The translations under genes were made by a program, and so were the position numbers. Below, piece by piece: positions 1 to 7,397 of a DNA stretch of 64,000 nt. Positions within the stretch are counted from its first letter, which is position 1. Every line of letters begins with the position of its first letter. The notes under the pieces were generated by a model that was not told the DNA's origin, made no database searches, and saw only the letters and a list, made by a program, of their open reading frames with translations. Source of the DNA: Paenibacillus curdlanolyticus YK9 (lineage in GTDB: Bacteria; Bacillota; Bacilli; Paenibacillales; Paenibacillaceae); the NCBI RefSeq assembly GCF_000179615.1, contig NZ_AEDD01000001.1, positions 62,001 to 126,000 on the forward strand. Reading direction: 5' to 3'.

Positions 1-1117
1 CGTCGGCGGCTTCGGCAGGGCATTAGCCGTTTACTTGACAGAGAAAGGTTGTTGGGTAAAGGAAGTCAATGCAAAGCTTGCCAATGCTAGACGCAAGAGC
101 CATGTCACGATACAGAAATCGGACAGTTGGGATGCAGAATGTGTAGCCAAAGTTTTACGCGATGAATTGCTGAATCTTCCCGATGCCAAACCGATTGACC
201 TGTACTGGGCGATTAGCCAGCTAGTCACGCAACGAAAATGGCAAGCTAGAACGCTGACGGGTATGGTCAAACGGCTTCATCAGCAGTTAGGCTACCATTA
301 TCCAAGCTATAAGAAATTTTTCTCAGAGGTTGACGGTAAGACTGCTCTAGCATTCTGGCATAAATATCCTTCACCGTCCCGACTATCAGGTGTGGATGTG
401 GATGAACTAGCGACGTATCTCCGAAAGCTAAGTAATTACGCCCTATCGACCAAGAAGGCGATGCAGATTCTAATGCTGATTGTCGATGATGGTGATACAA
501 CAAGAGACTTCCAAGACAAGCGTGATTTTATTGTCAGGGATCTTGTCCGTAATATCCGATTCTACGAGCATGGATTGACCCGAATTGAGAGAGAAATCGC
601 AAGCCTAATGAATCAGCTAGGTTTTCAACTAGAAACCATGACAGGCATAGAATTGGTTACAGCGGCAGAGCTGGTAGCAGAGATAGGCGATATTCACCGT
701 TTTGCATCGGCTGATAAACTGGCACGATTCGCAGGTGTTGCTCCCATTGCAGTTGGTTCAGGTGACAAGCATCGGAACTATAAGAGTAAGCAAGGCAACC
801 GAGAGCTGCATGACATTATTAAAGCTCTTGCAATCCGTCAGATTGCCGTTACACGAACGAAAAAAGAGCCACGTAATCCCTATTTTTACGCTTACTATGA
901 GCAAAAGATGGCGGCAGGTAAAACGAAGCAACAAGCCATTGTGTGCATCATGAGGAAGCTCGTCAACGTCATTCATTACTTGATGCGAACGAAAGCAGCA
1001 TACGTCATTCCAGCAGTATCTAGCAATGAAGCGGCATGATAAAATCATAGTATCGGGCGGCGATTGTAGCGACAGTCTCCGTCCTTTTTATCAGAAATAT
1101 GAGGGTTTATAAACTAG
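1..1117 (+). mobile_element. IS110-family insertion sequence, right part
   Basis: About 78 bases follow the transposase stop before Rhs coding sequence resumes at about 1118, so the element's right end lies near 1110-1117. No terminal inverted repeats are visible, as is usual for IS110 elements. The left end is outside the window. Confidence 0.65.
2..1039 (+). CDS. IS110-family transposase, 5' end outside window
   Basis: Transposase of the IS110/IS116/IS902 type, which recombines DNA with a RuvC-like N-terminal DEDD domain and a C-terminal Tnp_20 domain carrying a catalytic Ser. The reading frame is open from base 2 (VGGFGRALAVYL...), so the start and the first part of the DEDD domain lie before the window; the later TTG at 35 is not a real start. 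The C-terminal half has the family hallmark: A-D-K-L-A-R-F-A-G-V-A-P, then SGDKHRNYKSKQGNREL about 20 residues on, and a helical end. Frame is intact to TGA at 1037. A decayed relative sits at about 3966-4305. It was inserted into an Rhs-type gene that resumes near 1118. Family call is firm; activity cannot be judged from a partial copy. Confidence 0.9.
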   Translation, partial: VGGFGRALAVYLTEKGCWVKEVNAKLANARRKSHVTIQKSDSWDAECVAKVLRDELLNLPDAKPIDLYWAISQLVTQRKWQARTLTGMVKRLHQQLGYHYPSYKKFFSEVDGKTALAFWHKYPSPSRLSGVDVDELATYLRKLSNYALSTKKAMQILMLIVDDGDTTRDFQDKRDFIVRDLVRNIRFYEHGLTRIEREIASLMNQLGFQLETMTGIELVTAAELVAEIGDIHRFASADKLARFAGVAPIAVGSGDKHRNYKSKQGNRELHDIIKALAIRQIAVTRTKKEPRNPYFYAYYEQKMAAGKTKQQAIVCIMRKLVNVIHYLMRTKAAYVIPAVSSNEAA

Positions 1118-1837
1118 GATACGTTTGAAGGGGATATAAAGAATCCGTTAACATTGAATCTGTACACGTACGTGGAAAATAATCCTTTACGTTATTTTGA
1201 TCCCACAGGTAATTGGGCTACAGAGGTAACTGCTAACTGGACACTTAATGAGATGAAATGGAAATGGCAAGATGCACGTGATAAAAATGACACTAAGGCC
1301 ATGTATTATTGGGCTGGAGAAGCTAATAAGTTGCGTGCGGAAATGAGAAAGGCAGGACGTACGGAAGATCAAATCATGCAATCGGATGATGCGATGATAT
1401 CTGAAGATATTGTAATGGACATTGCTTGGGCTAGTACATTTAGTTGGATTGAAAATGACCCCACAGGTTTTGGGTTCTTGACATGGTCAGCCGATAAGAT
1501 GTTTTATATATCGGGAGGTGCAGGAGGAGCAGCACTCACCATTAAAGAAATAAGTGCGGGATTCATTAAGCATTCGATTTGGAATACTGCTTACAAAAAA
1601 ATTGGTGAAAAAGGCATGTCGACATTCATCAAGGCATTAGGTAAAGGGTTTGTTCGAAGTGAGGGTGAAGCGGGCATTAAGAGACTGACAGGTCAAGGGG
1701 TAAAGATAGGAAAGCAATGGTATCAATATGAATTAAAAGATATTTCTAAAGAATTTGGAGATTATCGATTTTATGGGAATTGGGATGATGAATTAGGACA
1801 AGTTGTGTTTACTTACTTTGGCAAGCATGTCAAATGA
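1118..1837 (+). pseudogene. 3' end of an Rhs-type polymorphic toxin gene (toxin tip 1), cut by IS110
   Basis: The frame opens directly after an in-frame TAG at 1115 and reads DTFEGDIKNP then LNLYTYVENNPLRYFDPTGN, the terminal part of the Rhs-repeat core that in intact proteins follows GRFISE. After the core comes a tip of about 200 residues with a helical, glycine-rich middle (SGGAGGAAL, ALGKGFV) and a compact C-terminus rich in Tyr, Phe and Lys (GIKRLTGQGVKIG...YGNWDDE...FGKHVK). The tip is the effector in such proteins; its shape reminds me of small RelE/ParE-like or barnase-like RNase toxins but I see no decisive catalytic motif. TTG at 1154 could restart translation but has no good ribosome site. 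The immunity candidate starts 15 bases after the stop. Cut off from its export body it is probably non-functional. Confidence 0.75.
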
Positions 1838-1852
1838 CGAGGTGGTTGTGTC

Positions 1853-2179
1853 TTGGATATATCAGTTCAAGAAATTAAGGATTTTGTGCTCGAATATAAT
1901 CTTGAGGAAAGGACTATTTCAGGGTTTTGGAATTACTTTAATAATTACCAAACTGAATGTGAGGGTGAGTTCCTTTGTGATTTCCCTGACTATAGCAGTG
2001 ATGAGGTTGAGCTATATATTGATAGCATTGCACTTAGGATAACCAATTGGCCTGACGATGGTTACAATCATGTAGTTGTTGCATTAAGAATGCATTACAA
2101 AGAACAATATGCTGGTATATATAAAATGACATACACATTGAACGGGGAGATAGAAGATGACCAACTATCTCTAATATAG
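1853..2179 (+). CDS. candidate immunity protein for toxin tip 1
   Basis: Acidic, soluble 108-residue protein without signal peptide or membrane segment, starting at TTG 1853 behind a GAGGTGG ribosome site at 1839-1845 and only 15 bases after the toxin-tip stop. Small acidic proteins in this position are normally the cognate immunity factors that bind and silence the toxin in the cytoplasm. Visible features are many Asp/Glu/Tyr residues (EYNLEERTISGFWNYF, DFPDYSSDEVELY) and a C-terminal beta-rich stretch (HVVVALRMHYKEQYAGIYKMTYTL). I do not recognise a named immunity family. The frame is intact, which fits retention of an immunity gene after the toxin's carrier was broken. Confidence 0.65.
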   Translation: MDISVQEIKDFVLEYNLEERTISGFWNYFNNYQTECEGEFLCDFPDYSSDEVELYIDSIALRITNWPDDGYNHVVVALRMHYKEQYAGIYKMTYTLNGEIEDDQLSLI

Positions 2180-2260
2180 TGATAAATAGGAGTATGCCAC
2201 ATGCGAGTGTTGAACTATAACCTCATTTATGGATAGTTTTGAAAAACGGTTGGCGTAGTC

Positions 2261-2545
2261 TTAAGCAGCTAGGAGATGACTTCTGAACTCATCAGGAGTC
2301 ATCTCTTTTAATGTCATTAGTAGCGTTCGGAATCAAGTAGGCCATGTATTCATTGACTCTTAAGCGTAGCTCTTTTATAGATTTACAGCCCATAGATGCA
2401 TTGTCCCAGCAATTTCCTTTACGAGATATTGACTATTTAAAGTCAGCTTCGGTGATAAGGAAACGGGTTTAGGGTGTGTATAGTGCATGCCCTGGTCGGA
2501 ATGGAAGATAGCATCTGGATGAATATGACCATCCAATATCGACCC
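2261..2545 (-). pseudogene. IS3-family transposase (OrfB) remnant
   Basis: Read on the minus strand the segment gives, in shifting frames, DAIFHSDQGMHYTHPK, then GNCWDNASMG, then LKEMTPDEFRSHLLAA followed by a stop at 2263-2261. These are the end of the DDE integrase core (HSDQG carries the second Asp; GNCWDNA precedes the catalytic Glu region) and the classical C-terminus of IS3/IS150-group OrfB. At least two frameshifts and a missing Glu segment make it dead. Nothing else is apparent between 2180 and 2558. Confidence 0.7.
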
Positions 2546-2589
2546 TAGCGGTCATTTATGTGTCTCAGAGACGGCAGAAATATTCATTC

Positions 2590-2855
2590 AGGGACATGTG
2601 CTCCCAACTCGAATGGGTATTTTATAAGCAATTACCAAGCTGATACAATGCCATATATTGTGAATGGTCAAATTAGAGGGAATTTTCAAAAAGGAATGGT
2701 CCTTATATTACGTCAAGAGAGATTGGCACTATCAAACGTTCTGGCGGAGGCATGCCCGCATTATATAATTCAACGTGGAATGAAAGCGGGTATGTTCCTA
2801 ACATTAGTTATAAAGGTGGGGCGGCTGCAGGAAATCTGCATCAGGAAAATCAAGA
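2590..2855 (+). pseudogene. frameshifted fragment of an unrecognised protein
   Basis: One frame reads SNGYFISNYQADTMPYIVNGQIRGNF and then, after a one-base slip at the A-run 2688-2692, another frame continues GPYITSREIGTIKRSGGGMPALYNSTWNESGYVPN and AAAGNLHQENQD. The two halves join into a sensible protein-like sequence, so this is a decayed gene rather than two genes. No start with a ribosome site is seen. I do not know the family; the position between toxin tips suggests another secreted or effector-associated protein. Confidence 0.5.
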
Positions 2856-3803
2856 TGTAATTGTTTTACTGCTGGTACGAAAGTTCAGACAGACGAAGGA
2901 GAGAAAAATATCGAAGACATTCAAGTCGGAGATAAGGTTCTCTCGAAGGACGAGACAACGGGTGAAGAAGCCTACAAAGAGGTAACGGCAACGTTCAACC
3001 ACGAGACGGATGAGATTTACAAGATTCATGTGAGCGGTCAGTCGATTGAATCGACCTTCAACCATCCGTTTTATGTGCAGGGCAAGGGGTGGACGTTCGT
3101 CAAAGACCTTAAAGTAGGTGACTTGCTAGTTCAGAGTGATGGGAATACACTCAAGATTGATAGCATCGAACTGTTGCACAAGCAGGTAACGGTTTACAAC
3201 ATGACGGTTGATGAGTTCCATACCTATTTTGTCAGCGAACTTGGGATTTGGGTGCATAATACTAATAGTGGTATAAACAATGTTCGTGTTATGCAAGACA
3301 CAAAAATTAAGGGGTATACAGTAAGTATGGATGTCGAAAGAGGTGGATCTGGACTCGTAAATGTACATGTTAAAGTAAATAATACAAAATATTTTTACGA
3401 TGCAGAGACTAGTCAATTCCTAGATGGCACAGGTAACAGATTACCTAATTCACTAAGAGGAAACGAACAAATTAATAATGCATTGAAAAAGGCTCAGAAA
3501 TATGTGAAAAGTTGGTGTTTTAATATTAATATGACAAAAGAAAAGAATAATAAAAAATCGAAATATCAAGAAATAAAATACATCAAATATAACCAAGATG
3601 ATATTTTGGAAATATTGACTGAGGCTTTAGCTAAAGAAAATGGTTTCGGAACATTTTATTCTAAAGCGATGTTATTGGGTACTCTTGGGAAAGACTTAAG
3701 GCTGATTGCTGTAATTGGAGAACTTGAAGATGACGAAAAAATTGAGTTAATTAATTTAAATGAATTAGATGAAAATATGAATTATAACGGTACACATAAA
3801 TAG
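2856..3803 (+). pseudogene. Hint-domain polymorphic toxin C-terminus (tip 2) reading through into its immunity region
   Basis: The open frame begins CNCFTAGTKV, the first block of the Hint (intein-like) self-cleaving pretoxin domain, with the catalytic Cys; QVGDKVLS, a T-NHET block, STFNHPFYV with the His-Pro pair, and GIWVHNT as the last block follow, so the roughly 130-residue Hint module is complete. Hint domains cut the toxin tip free. The tip (NSGINNV... to ...ALKKAQKYVKSW, about 85 residues) is a small beta-rich domain with KYFYDAETSQF and LPNSL blocks. The frame does not stop after KSW but continues CFNIN into a 90-residue immunity-like protein. It has no start codon of its own and its Rhs body is absent, so it is an orphan tip. 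Confidence 0.7.
3531..3803 (+). CDS. candidate immunity protein for toxin tip 2
   Basis: A 90-residue protein that can start at ATG 3531 inside the longer frame. It begins with a Lys/Asn-rich segment (MTKEKNNKKSKYQEIKYIKY) and continues with an alpha/beta body (DDILEILTEALAKENGFGTFYSKAMLLG, LRLIAVIGELEDDEKIELINLNELDENMNYNGTH). Position right after a toxin tip and small acidic C-terminal half fit an immunity protein. The ribosome site is weak, and in the present sequence it is translationally fused to the toxin because TGT occupies 3516-3518 where a stop would be expected. Function is inferred from position only. Confidence 0.5.
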   Translation: MTKEKNNKKSKYQEIKYIKYNQDDILEILTEALAKENGFGTFYSKAMLLGTLGKDLRLIAVIGELEDDEKIELINLNELDENMNYNGTHK

Positions 3804-3808
3804 GATTG

Positions 3809-3846
3809 GGCGGCTTACTCACATAAGAGTGAGCCGCCTCTTTTTC
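3809..3846 (+). terminator. Rho-independent terminator after toxin tip 2/immunity
   Basis: Twelve-base arms (GGCGGCTTACTC and GAGTGAGCCGCC, one G-U pair), six-base loop, then TCTTTTTC. From 3847 to about 3965 nothing recognisable is present. Confidence 0.85.
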
Positions 3847-3965
3847 ATGGCGCTAGCCAGTGCCGAATGAATCGAGCGGCTAAGATAAAAAGAATTTAAC
3901 GCTCACTATCCCCGAATAAGATATTTTCACAACCCCTGTACGCACAATTCCGTTCAGTTAGCTTT

Positions 3966-4305
3966 ACTTTTGTTGGAACGAGAAGCTAGAGGTCATTGAG
4001 TTTGAGAACAAGCCATCGGCTTTCCCTGCGGTGGTAAGCAAGTCAAGAAGCATTTGCAGGAAGGCATGACTGTTGTATTTGGGCTTGAGGATGTGGGCGG
4101 CTACGGAAGGTCATTAGCCGTTTATCTTGTAGAGAATCATTTCCAAGTAAAAGAGGTTAATGCTGCTTTATCCAACTGGAAGCGTAAAAGTTATGCTACG
4201 ACGGAGAAGTATGACAGTTGGGATGCGGAGAACATCGCCAAGCTGTTACTGGATGAACTGGATAGATTACCAAATGCCCAACCACATGATGATTACCTGG
4301 ATTCA
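3966..4305 (+). pseudogene. IS110-family transposase, decayed N-terminal fragment
   Basis: Reads NEKLEVIEFENKPSAFPAVV in one frame and, after a frameshift near 4030-4050, HLQEGMTVVFGLEDVGGYGRSLAVYL in another; the latter matches the first residues of the copy at 2-1039 (VGGFGRALAVYL, then VKEVNA and SYATTEKYDSWDAENIAKLL). It contains the FGLED block with a DEDD acidic residue. Homology stops around LPNAQPHDDY, where a toxin-tip sequence begins in the same frame. Confidence 0.75.
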
Positions 4306-4596
4306 GAAACAGCTTGTGATGCGGTGGTACAGCTTACGGGATACGCTTTTGGTATTTGGGTTCACAATACTGGTGCTTGTAACTGGAAATGTGTAAAGCA
4401 ACTCGGACATACTTTTTCAACTCATGGTGAAGGTGCTCAAAATACAAAAAGCTTGACAGATAGGGCTAGAAGTACAGGGAGTAATAAAGGGCAATGGCTC
4501 GATAATCAGGAAGCGGCAGACTTCATTGAGGTCAATCAGAGAGTTCTGGTTGGCCTATTTTTATGTTTTCCGCGTCGGGATATCCACTGCCTCTAG
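4306..4596 (+). pseudogene. polymorphic toxin C-terminus (tip 3) fused to IS110 fragment
   Basis: Continuing in frame from the IS110 fragment, the sequence gives GYAFGIWVHNTGAC, i.e. the last Hint block as in tip 2, followed by a toxin domain start: LGHTFSTHGEGAQNT, LTDRARSTGSNKGQWLDNQEAADFI. The pattern HTF..HG with a later GQWLDNQ.AADF recurs in my memory of bacterial Hint/Rhs toxin tips but I cannot name its activity. The end (VLVGLFLCFPRRDIHCL) looks like run-off into flanking DNA, so the toxin lacks its C-terminal part. No immunity gene follows; the next gene is chromosomal and on the other strand. Confidence 0.6.
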
Positions 4597-4991
4597 TCCG
4601 CACCCCGCCTAGCCAACTCCTCCACCAACCTAACATTCCCCGGGTCCTCATAAAATCCAATCTTCGCCGTCAGCAGCTCCGCATTGGCCTTCAGAGCTTC
4701 AATCTGCCGCAGCACCTCCTTGCGATGCGAGGCGAGCAGCGCCTTGCGCTCCTCGATCGTCGAGCTGCCTTGCTTGCTCCAATCGCAATATTGCTTTATT
4801 TCCTTAATCGGCATACCGGTGTCTTTCAGGCAGCATATTAATTTGAGCCAGTTCATATCGTCGTCGGTGAAGACGCGGTTGCCGGATGCGTTGCGGGAGA
4901 CGAAGGGCAGCAGCCCCTCTTTATCATAAAAGCGTAAGGTGTGAGCAGTCAGTCCGAATTGCTGGGCAGCTTCATTGATCGTATAGGTCAT
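4593..4991 (-). CDS. MerR-family transcriptional regulator
   Basis: 132-residue DNA-binding activator/repressor of the MerR family, AdhR/YfmP-like subgroup. Residues 1-70 form the winged helix (MTYTINEAAQQFGLTAHTLRFYDKEGLLP, then GNRVFTDDDMNWLKLI), followed by a long helix for dimerisation (about 75-120). There is no Cys pair typical of metal sensors; AdhR-type members respond to aldehydes or electrophiles, but the ligand here is unknown. Start ATG 4991 has GGAG 12 bases upstream. It diverges from a short-chain dehydrogenase, with a MerR-type operator in between, so it probably controls that gene and itself. Confidence 0.88.
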   Translation of the reverse strand: MTYTINEAAQQFGLTAHTLRFYDKEGLLPFVSRNASGNRVFTDDDMNWLKLICCLKDTGMPIKEIKQYCDWSKQGSSTIEERKALLASHRKEVLRQIEALKANAELLTAKIGFYEDPGNVRLVEELARRGAD

Positions 4992-5012
4992 AAAAATATC
5001 TCCATTTCGCGC

Positions 5013-5043
5013 TTGACTTAGAGTGAACTCGAAGTGATAACCT
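5013..5043 (+). promoter_or_regulatory. MerR-type promoter with 19-bp spacer and operator
   Basis: The -35 box TTGACT (5013-5018) and -10 box TAACCT (5038-5043) are 19 bases apart, the over-long spacing that MerR regulators correct by DNA twisting. Between them lies an 18-bp imperfect palindrome at 5017-5034 (CTTAGAGTG / AACTCGAAG), close to the AdhR-box pattern. It drives the dehydrogenase gene. Confidence 0.75.
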
Positions 5044-5108
5044 CATATCAGCCACTAACGAACGAGCAAGTGACAGTGGTTAAACCATACAATAAAGGAG
5101 ATCCTACC

Positions 5109-5873
5109 ATGAATACAAGCACGAAAATCGCAGTAGTAACCGGAGGAAGTCGCGGGCTTGGCCGGAATACGGCGCTGGCTTTGTCGCGTAAGGGAATCGA
5201 TGTGATCGTGACGTACCACAGCCAGAAGGAGCAAGCAGATGCGGTCGTTAGCGAAATTACGGCAATGGGCAATCGCGCCGCTGCTTTGCAGCTTGATGCG
5301 GGGCTGGTTTCCTCCTTCGAAGATTTTGCAGCGCGGCTTACGGATGTGCTGCAAACCCAATGGAATCGGACGAGCTTCGATTTTCTGATCAACAATGCAG
5401 GCTTCGGAATTAACGCGCCATTCGCCAGCACGACGGAGGAGCAGTTCGACAGCCTGATGAACGTGCATTTTAAGGGCGTTTATTTCTTAACGCAGAAGCT
5501 GCTTCCGCTGCTGGCGGATCAAGGCGGAATCGTGAACGTATCGACGGGACTCGCTCGATTCTCGCTCCCGGGCTATAGCGCGTATGCGGCGATGAAGGGC
5601 GCGATCGAGGTGCTGACGCGATACATGGCGAAGGAGCTCGGTCCTCGCGGCATTCGCGTGAACGCGATCGCGCCGGGCGCAATCGCGACCGATTTTGGCG
5701 GCGGCGGCCTGAAAGCAAGCCAAGAGATGCGCGAGTATATCGGCTCCGTCACGGCGCTGGGCAGAGCTGGCGAAGCAGACGATATCGGCGGCGTTGTAGC
5801 TTCCTTATGCTCGGATGAGATGGGCTGGGTGAACGCGCAGCGGATCGAAGCGTCCGGCGGCATGTTCCTGTAA
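5109..5873 (+). CDS. SDR-family oxidoreductase
   Basis: 254-residue short-chain dehydrogenase/reductase that transfers hydride between NAD(P)H and a carbonyl or hydroxyl. Visible: nucleotide-binding TGGSRGLG near residue 11, NNAG near residue 98, Ser of STGLA, catalytic YSAYAAMKG (Tyr/Lys pair), PGAIATD after it, and a C-terminal ASGGMFL end typical of FabG-like classical SDRs. Start ATG 5109 is chosen for AAAGGAG at 5094-5100; the frame is open further upstream without a ribosome site. Controlled by the divergent MerR protein through the 5013-5043 promoter, which suggests detoxification of a reactive carbonyl; the substrate is not evident. Confidence 0.88.
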   Translation: MNTSTKIAVVTGGSRGLGRNTALALSRKGIDVIVTYHSQKEQADAVVSEITAMGNRAAALQLDAGLVSSFEDFAARLTDVLQTQWNRTSFDFLINNAGFGINAPFASTTEEQFDSLMNVHFKGVYFLTQKLLPLLADQGGIVNVSTGLARFSLPGYSAYAAMKGAIEVLTRYMAKELGPRGIRVNAIAPGAIATDFGGGGLKASQEMREYIGSVTALGRAGEADDIGGVVASLCSDEMGWVNAQRIEASGGMFL

Positions 5874-5880
5874 ATATCCA

Positions 5881-5929
5881 TACCGCAAGCCGGCCCTTGC
5901 CCCAACAAGTGGCCGGCTTGCGGTATTTT
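5881..5929 (+). terminator. terminator after SDR gene
   Basis: Perfect 15-base arms (5881-5895 and 5911-5925) with 15-base loop, followed by TTTTC. Confidence 0.8.
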
Positions 5930-6019
5930 CGTGCATTCACGTTGCGTTCTGGTGGATCATGCGGATTTTGGGACACAATACGACCATAAGTTCAAACCGG
6001 AACGGAAGGTGAACGCAAC

Positions 6020-6316
6020 ATGAAATATACGAAGAGGTATGCGGTGTTCGCGCTGCTCTTTGTTTGCAGCATCTCCTTAAATGTGATGATGGATATGATT
6101 CAGAAGCTGCCCCCTTACCGAATCAAACGCAATCTGGTATTCCCATTTCAAATGCTGGATCCCATTGAAGCGGTGGTTTTGGTTATCCTCATCATCATTT
6201 TGTTTCGGAAGCCGTTGTATGCATGCTTCGCTGCGATATTCAAACGCATGAAGGCTTCATCAGGTGGAAGCGGCGGAACGCCGTCCTCGCCGAATCAATC
6301 CGATCAACAACAGTAA
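6020..6316 (+). CDS. small membrane protein of unknown function
   Basis: 98 residues: an N-terminal hydrophobic segment (YAVFALLFVCSISLNVMM), a second one (IEAVVLVILIIILF) and a soluble Ser/Gly/Asn/Gln-rich tail. Starts at ATG 6020 with GGAAGGTGA upstream. Its 3' end overlaps the 3' end of the germination permease gene on the opposite strand by 57 bases. Position at the end of a gerA-type operon hints at a sporulation or germination role, but no family is recognised. Confidence 0.6.
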   Translation: MKYTKRYAVFALLFVCSISLNVMMDMIQKLPPYRIKRNLVFPFQMLDPIEAVVLVILIIILFRKPLYACFAAIFKRMKASSGGSGGTPSSPNQSDQQQ

Positions 6317-7378
6317 GAGAGGAATGCCGAATTGCAGAGGCAAGTGAAGATAATAGGGCACAAGCTTCAGCCCTTCCTGCAGATGCTCGGTCAGGTTGCC
6401 GGCAATGGTCAGCGAAGTGAACAATACGATAAGGCAAATCGGCGTGATGAGCGTATTGTAGTTATCCATCCGAAACAAATCGCGGGCAGCTAATATGGCG
6501 GCGAAAATGAACGTGCCGATTTTGAAGAAGCTCGTGACGACTAGCAAGAAAAGAACGAGCGAGTCCATCCGTTGAACGAATTCGGCCAGTCTTAGTCGGC
6601 TTAGGGAAGTGAATAGCGGGAAGGTCGCCCGCGAAGCGATCTCGATGCCGAGCACGGATACGTTCACGAATATGGCAAAGCATAGCAGGATGGCGCTCAA
6701 GGCCATTCCGGCAATGGCGACGGGAACGGCAATATTGACTTTTTTGGTCAAATGGGGCAGGAACATCGTCATCACGACCATTTCTCCGAATGGAAACGTT
6801 AGGTTCGTCGGGAAGAGCGCCTTCCATATCGGCTTCCAGCCTTCTCCTAGTATTGGCATCATGCGATGGCGGTCCGACAGGTCTGAGACTGCGACCAATG
6901 CAACGATAAACAGAAACAATACGCAGCAGAGCAGAAAGAAGACGAATGCCGTTCGCCCGAACACCTCAATGCCCAAGTGGATCAGATAACCGACGACGAT
7001 CAGGATGAAAGCCGCTAAGGCGAACATGGGAGTGGAGTCGTAAGCAGCGGCTGCCAGCAGATCGACAAAATCGCGGGTGTTGCGACCCGCAATGTACATG
7101 AAATAGAGGAGATAAGCAAAGCCGATCACCCACCCGGGCACTGGCCCGATAATTTGGCGGATATATGCGGTTAACGGAAGGTCGGGATACATGCGGTACA
7201 ACGTCCCGTGTACGCAAGCGAAGAAGAGTAAACCGAGCATGCAACCGCATAGGATCACGATCCAGGCATCTTGCTTTGCTTCCATGCCGACGGGAATGAC
7301 GACGGCCGAGCCTAGCTCAAACAAAGTAACCCATGCGAATAGATGCAATGGTCCGAAATACTCGACGCGGTTTTTCAT
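6260..7378 (-). CDS. GerAB-type spore germination permease
   Basis: 372-residue integral membrane subunit of a GerA-type germinant receptor, in the amino acid-polyamine-organocation superfamily (Spore_permease). About ten hydrophobic segments are seen, starting with LHLFAWVTLFELGSAVVIPVG, where the small residues mark the first broken helix of the ligand site. In related receptors (B. subtilis GerAB, GerBB) this subunit binds the germinant in the spore inner membrane. Start ATG 7378 has GGGAGG 9 bases before it. Third gene of the operon, 19 bases after the GerAC-type gene. The germinant cannot be told from sequence. Confidence 0.93.
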   Translation of the reverse strand: MKNRVEYFGPLHLFAWVTLFELGSAVVIPVGMEAKQDAWIVILCGCMLGLLFFACVHGTLYRMYPDLPLTAYIRQIIGPVPGWVIGFAYLLYFMYIAGRNTRDFVDLLAAAAYDSTPMFALAAFILIVVGYLIHLGIEVFGRTAFVFFLLCCVLFLFIVALVAVSDLSDRHRMMPILGEGWKPIWKALFPTNLTFPFGEMVVMTMFLPHLTKKVNIAVPVAIAGMALSAILLCFAIFVNVSVLGIEIASRATFPLFTSLSRLRLAEFVQRMDSLVLFLLVVTSFFKIGTFIFAAILAARDLFRMDNYNTLITPICLIVLFTSLTIAGNLTEHLQEGLKLVPYYLHLPLQFGIPLLLLLIGLIRRGRRSAAST

Positions 7379-7397
7379 GCCAACATGCCTCCCAACA

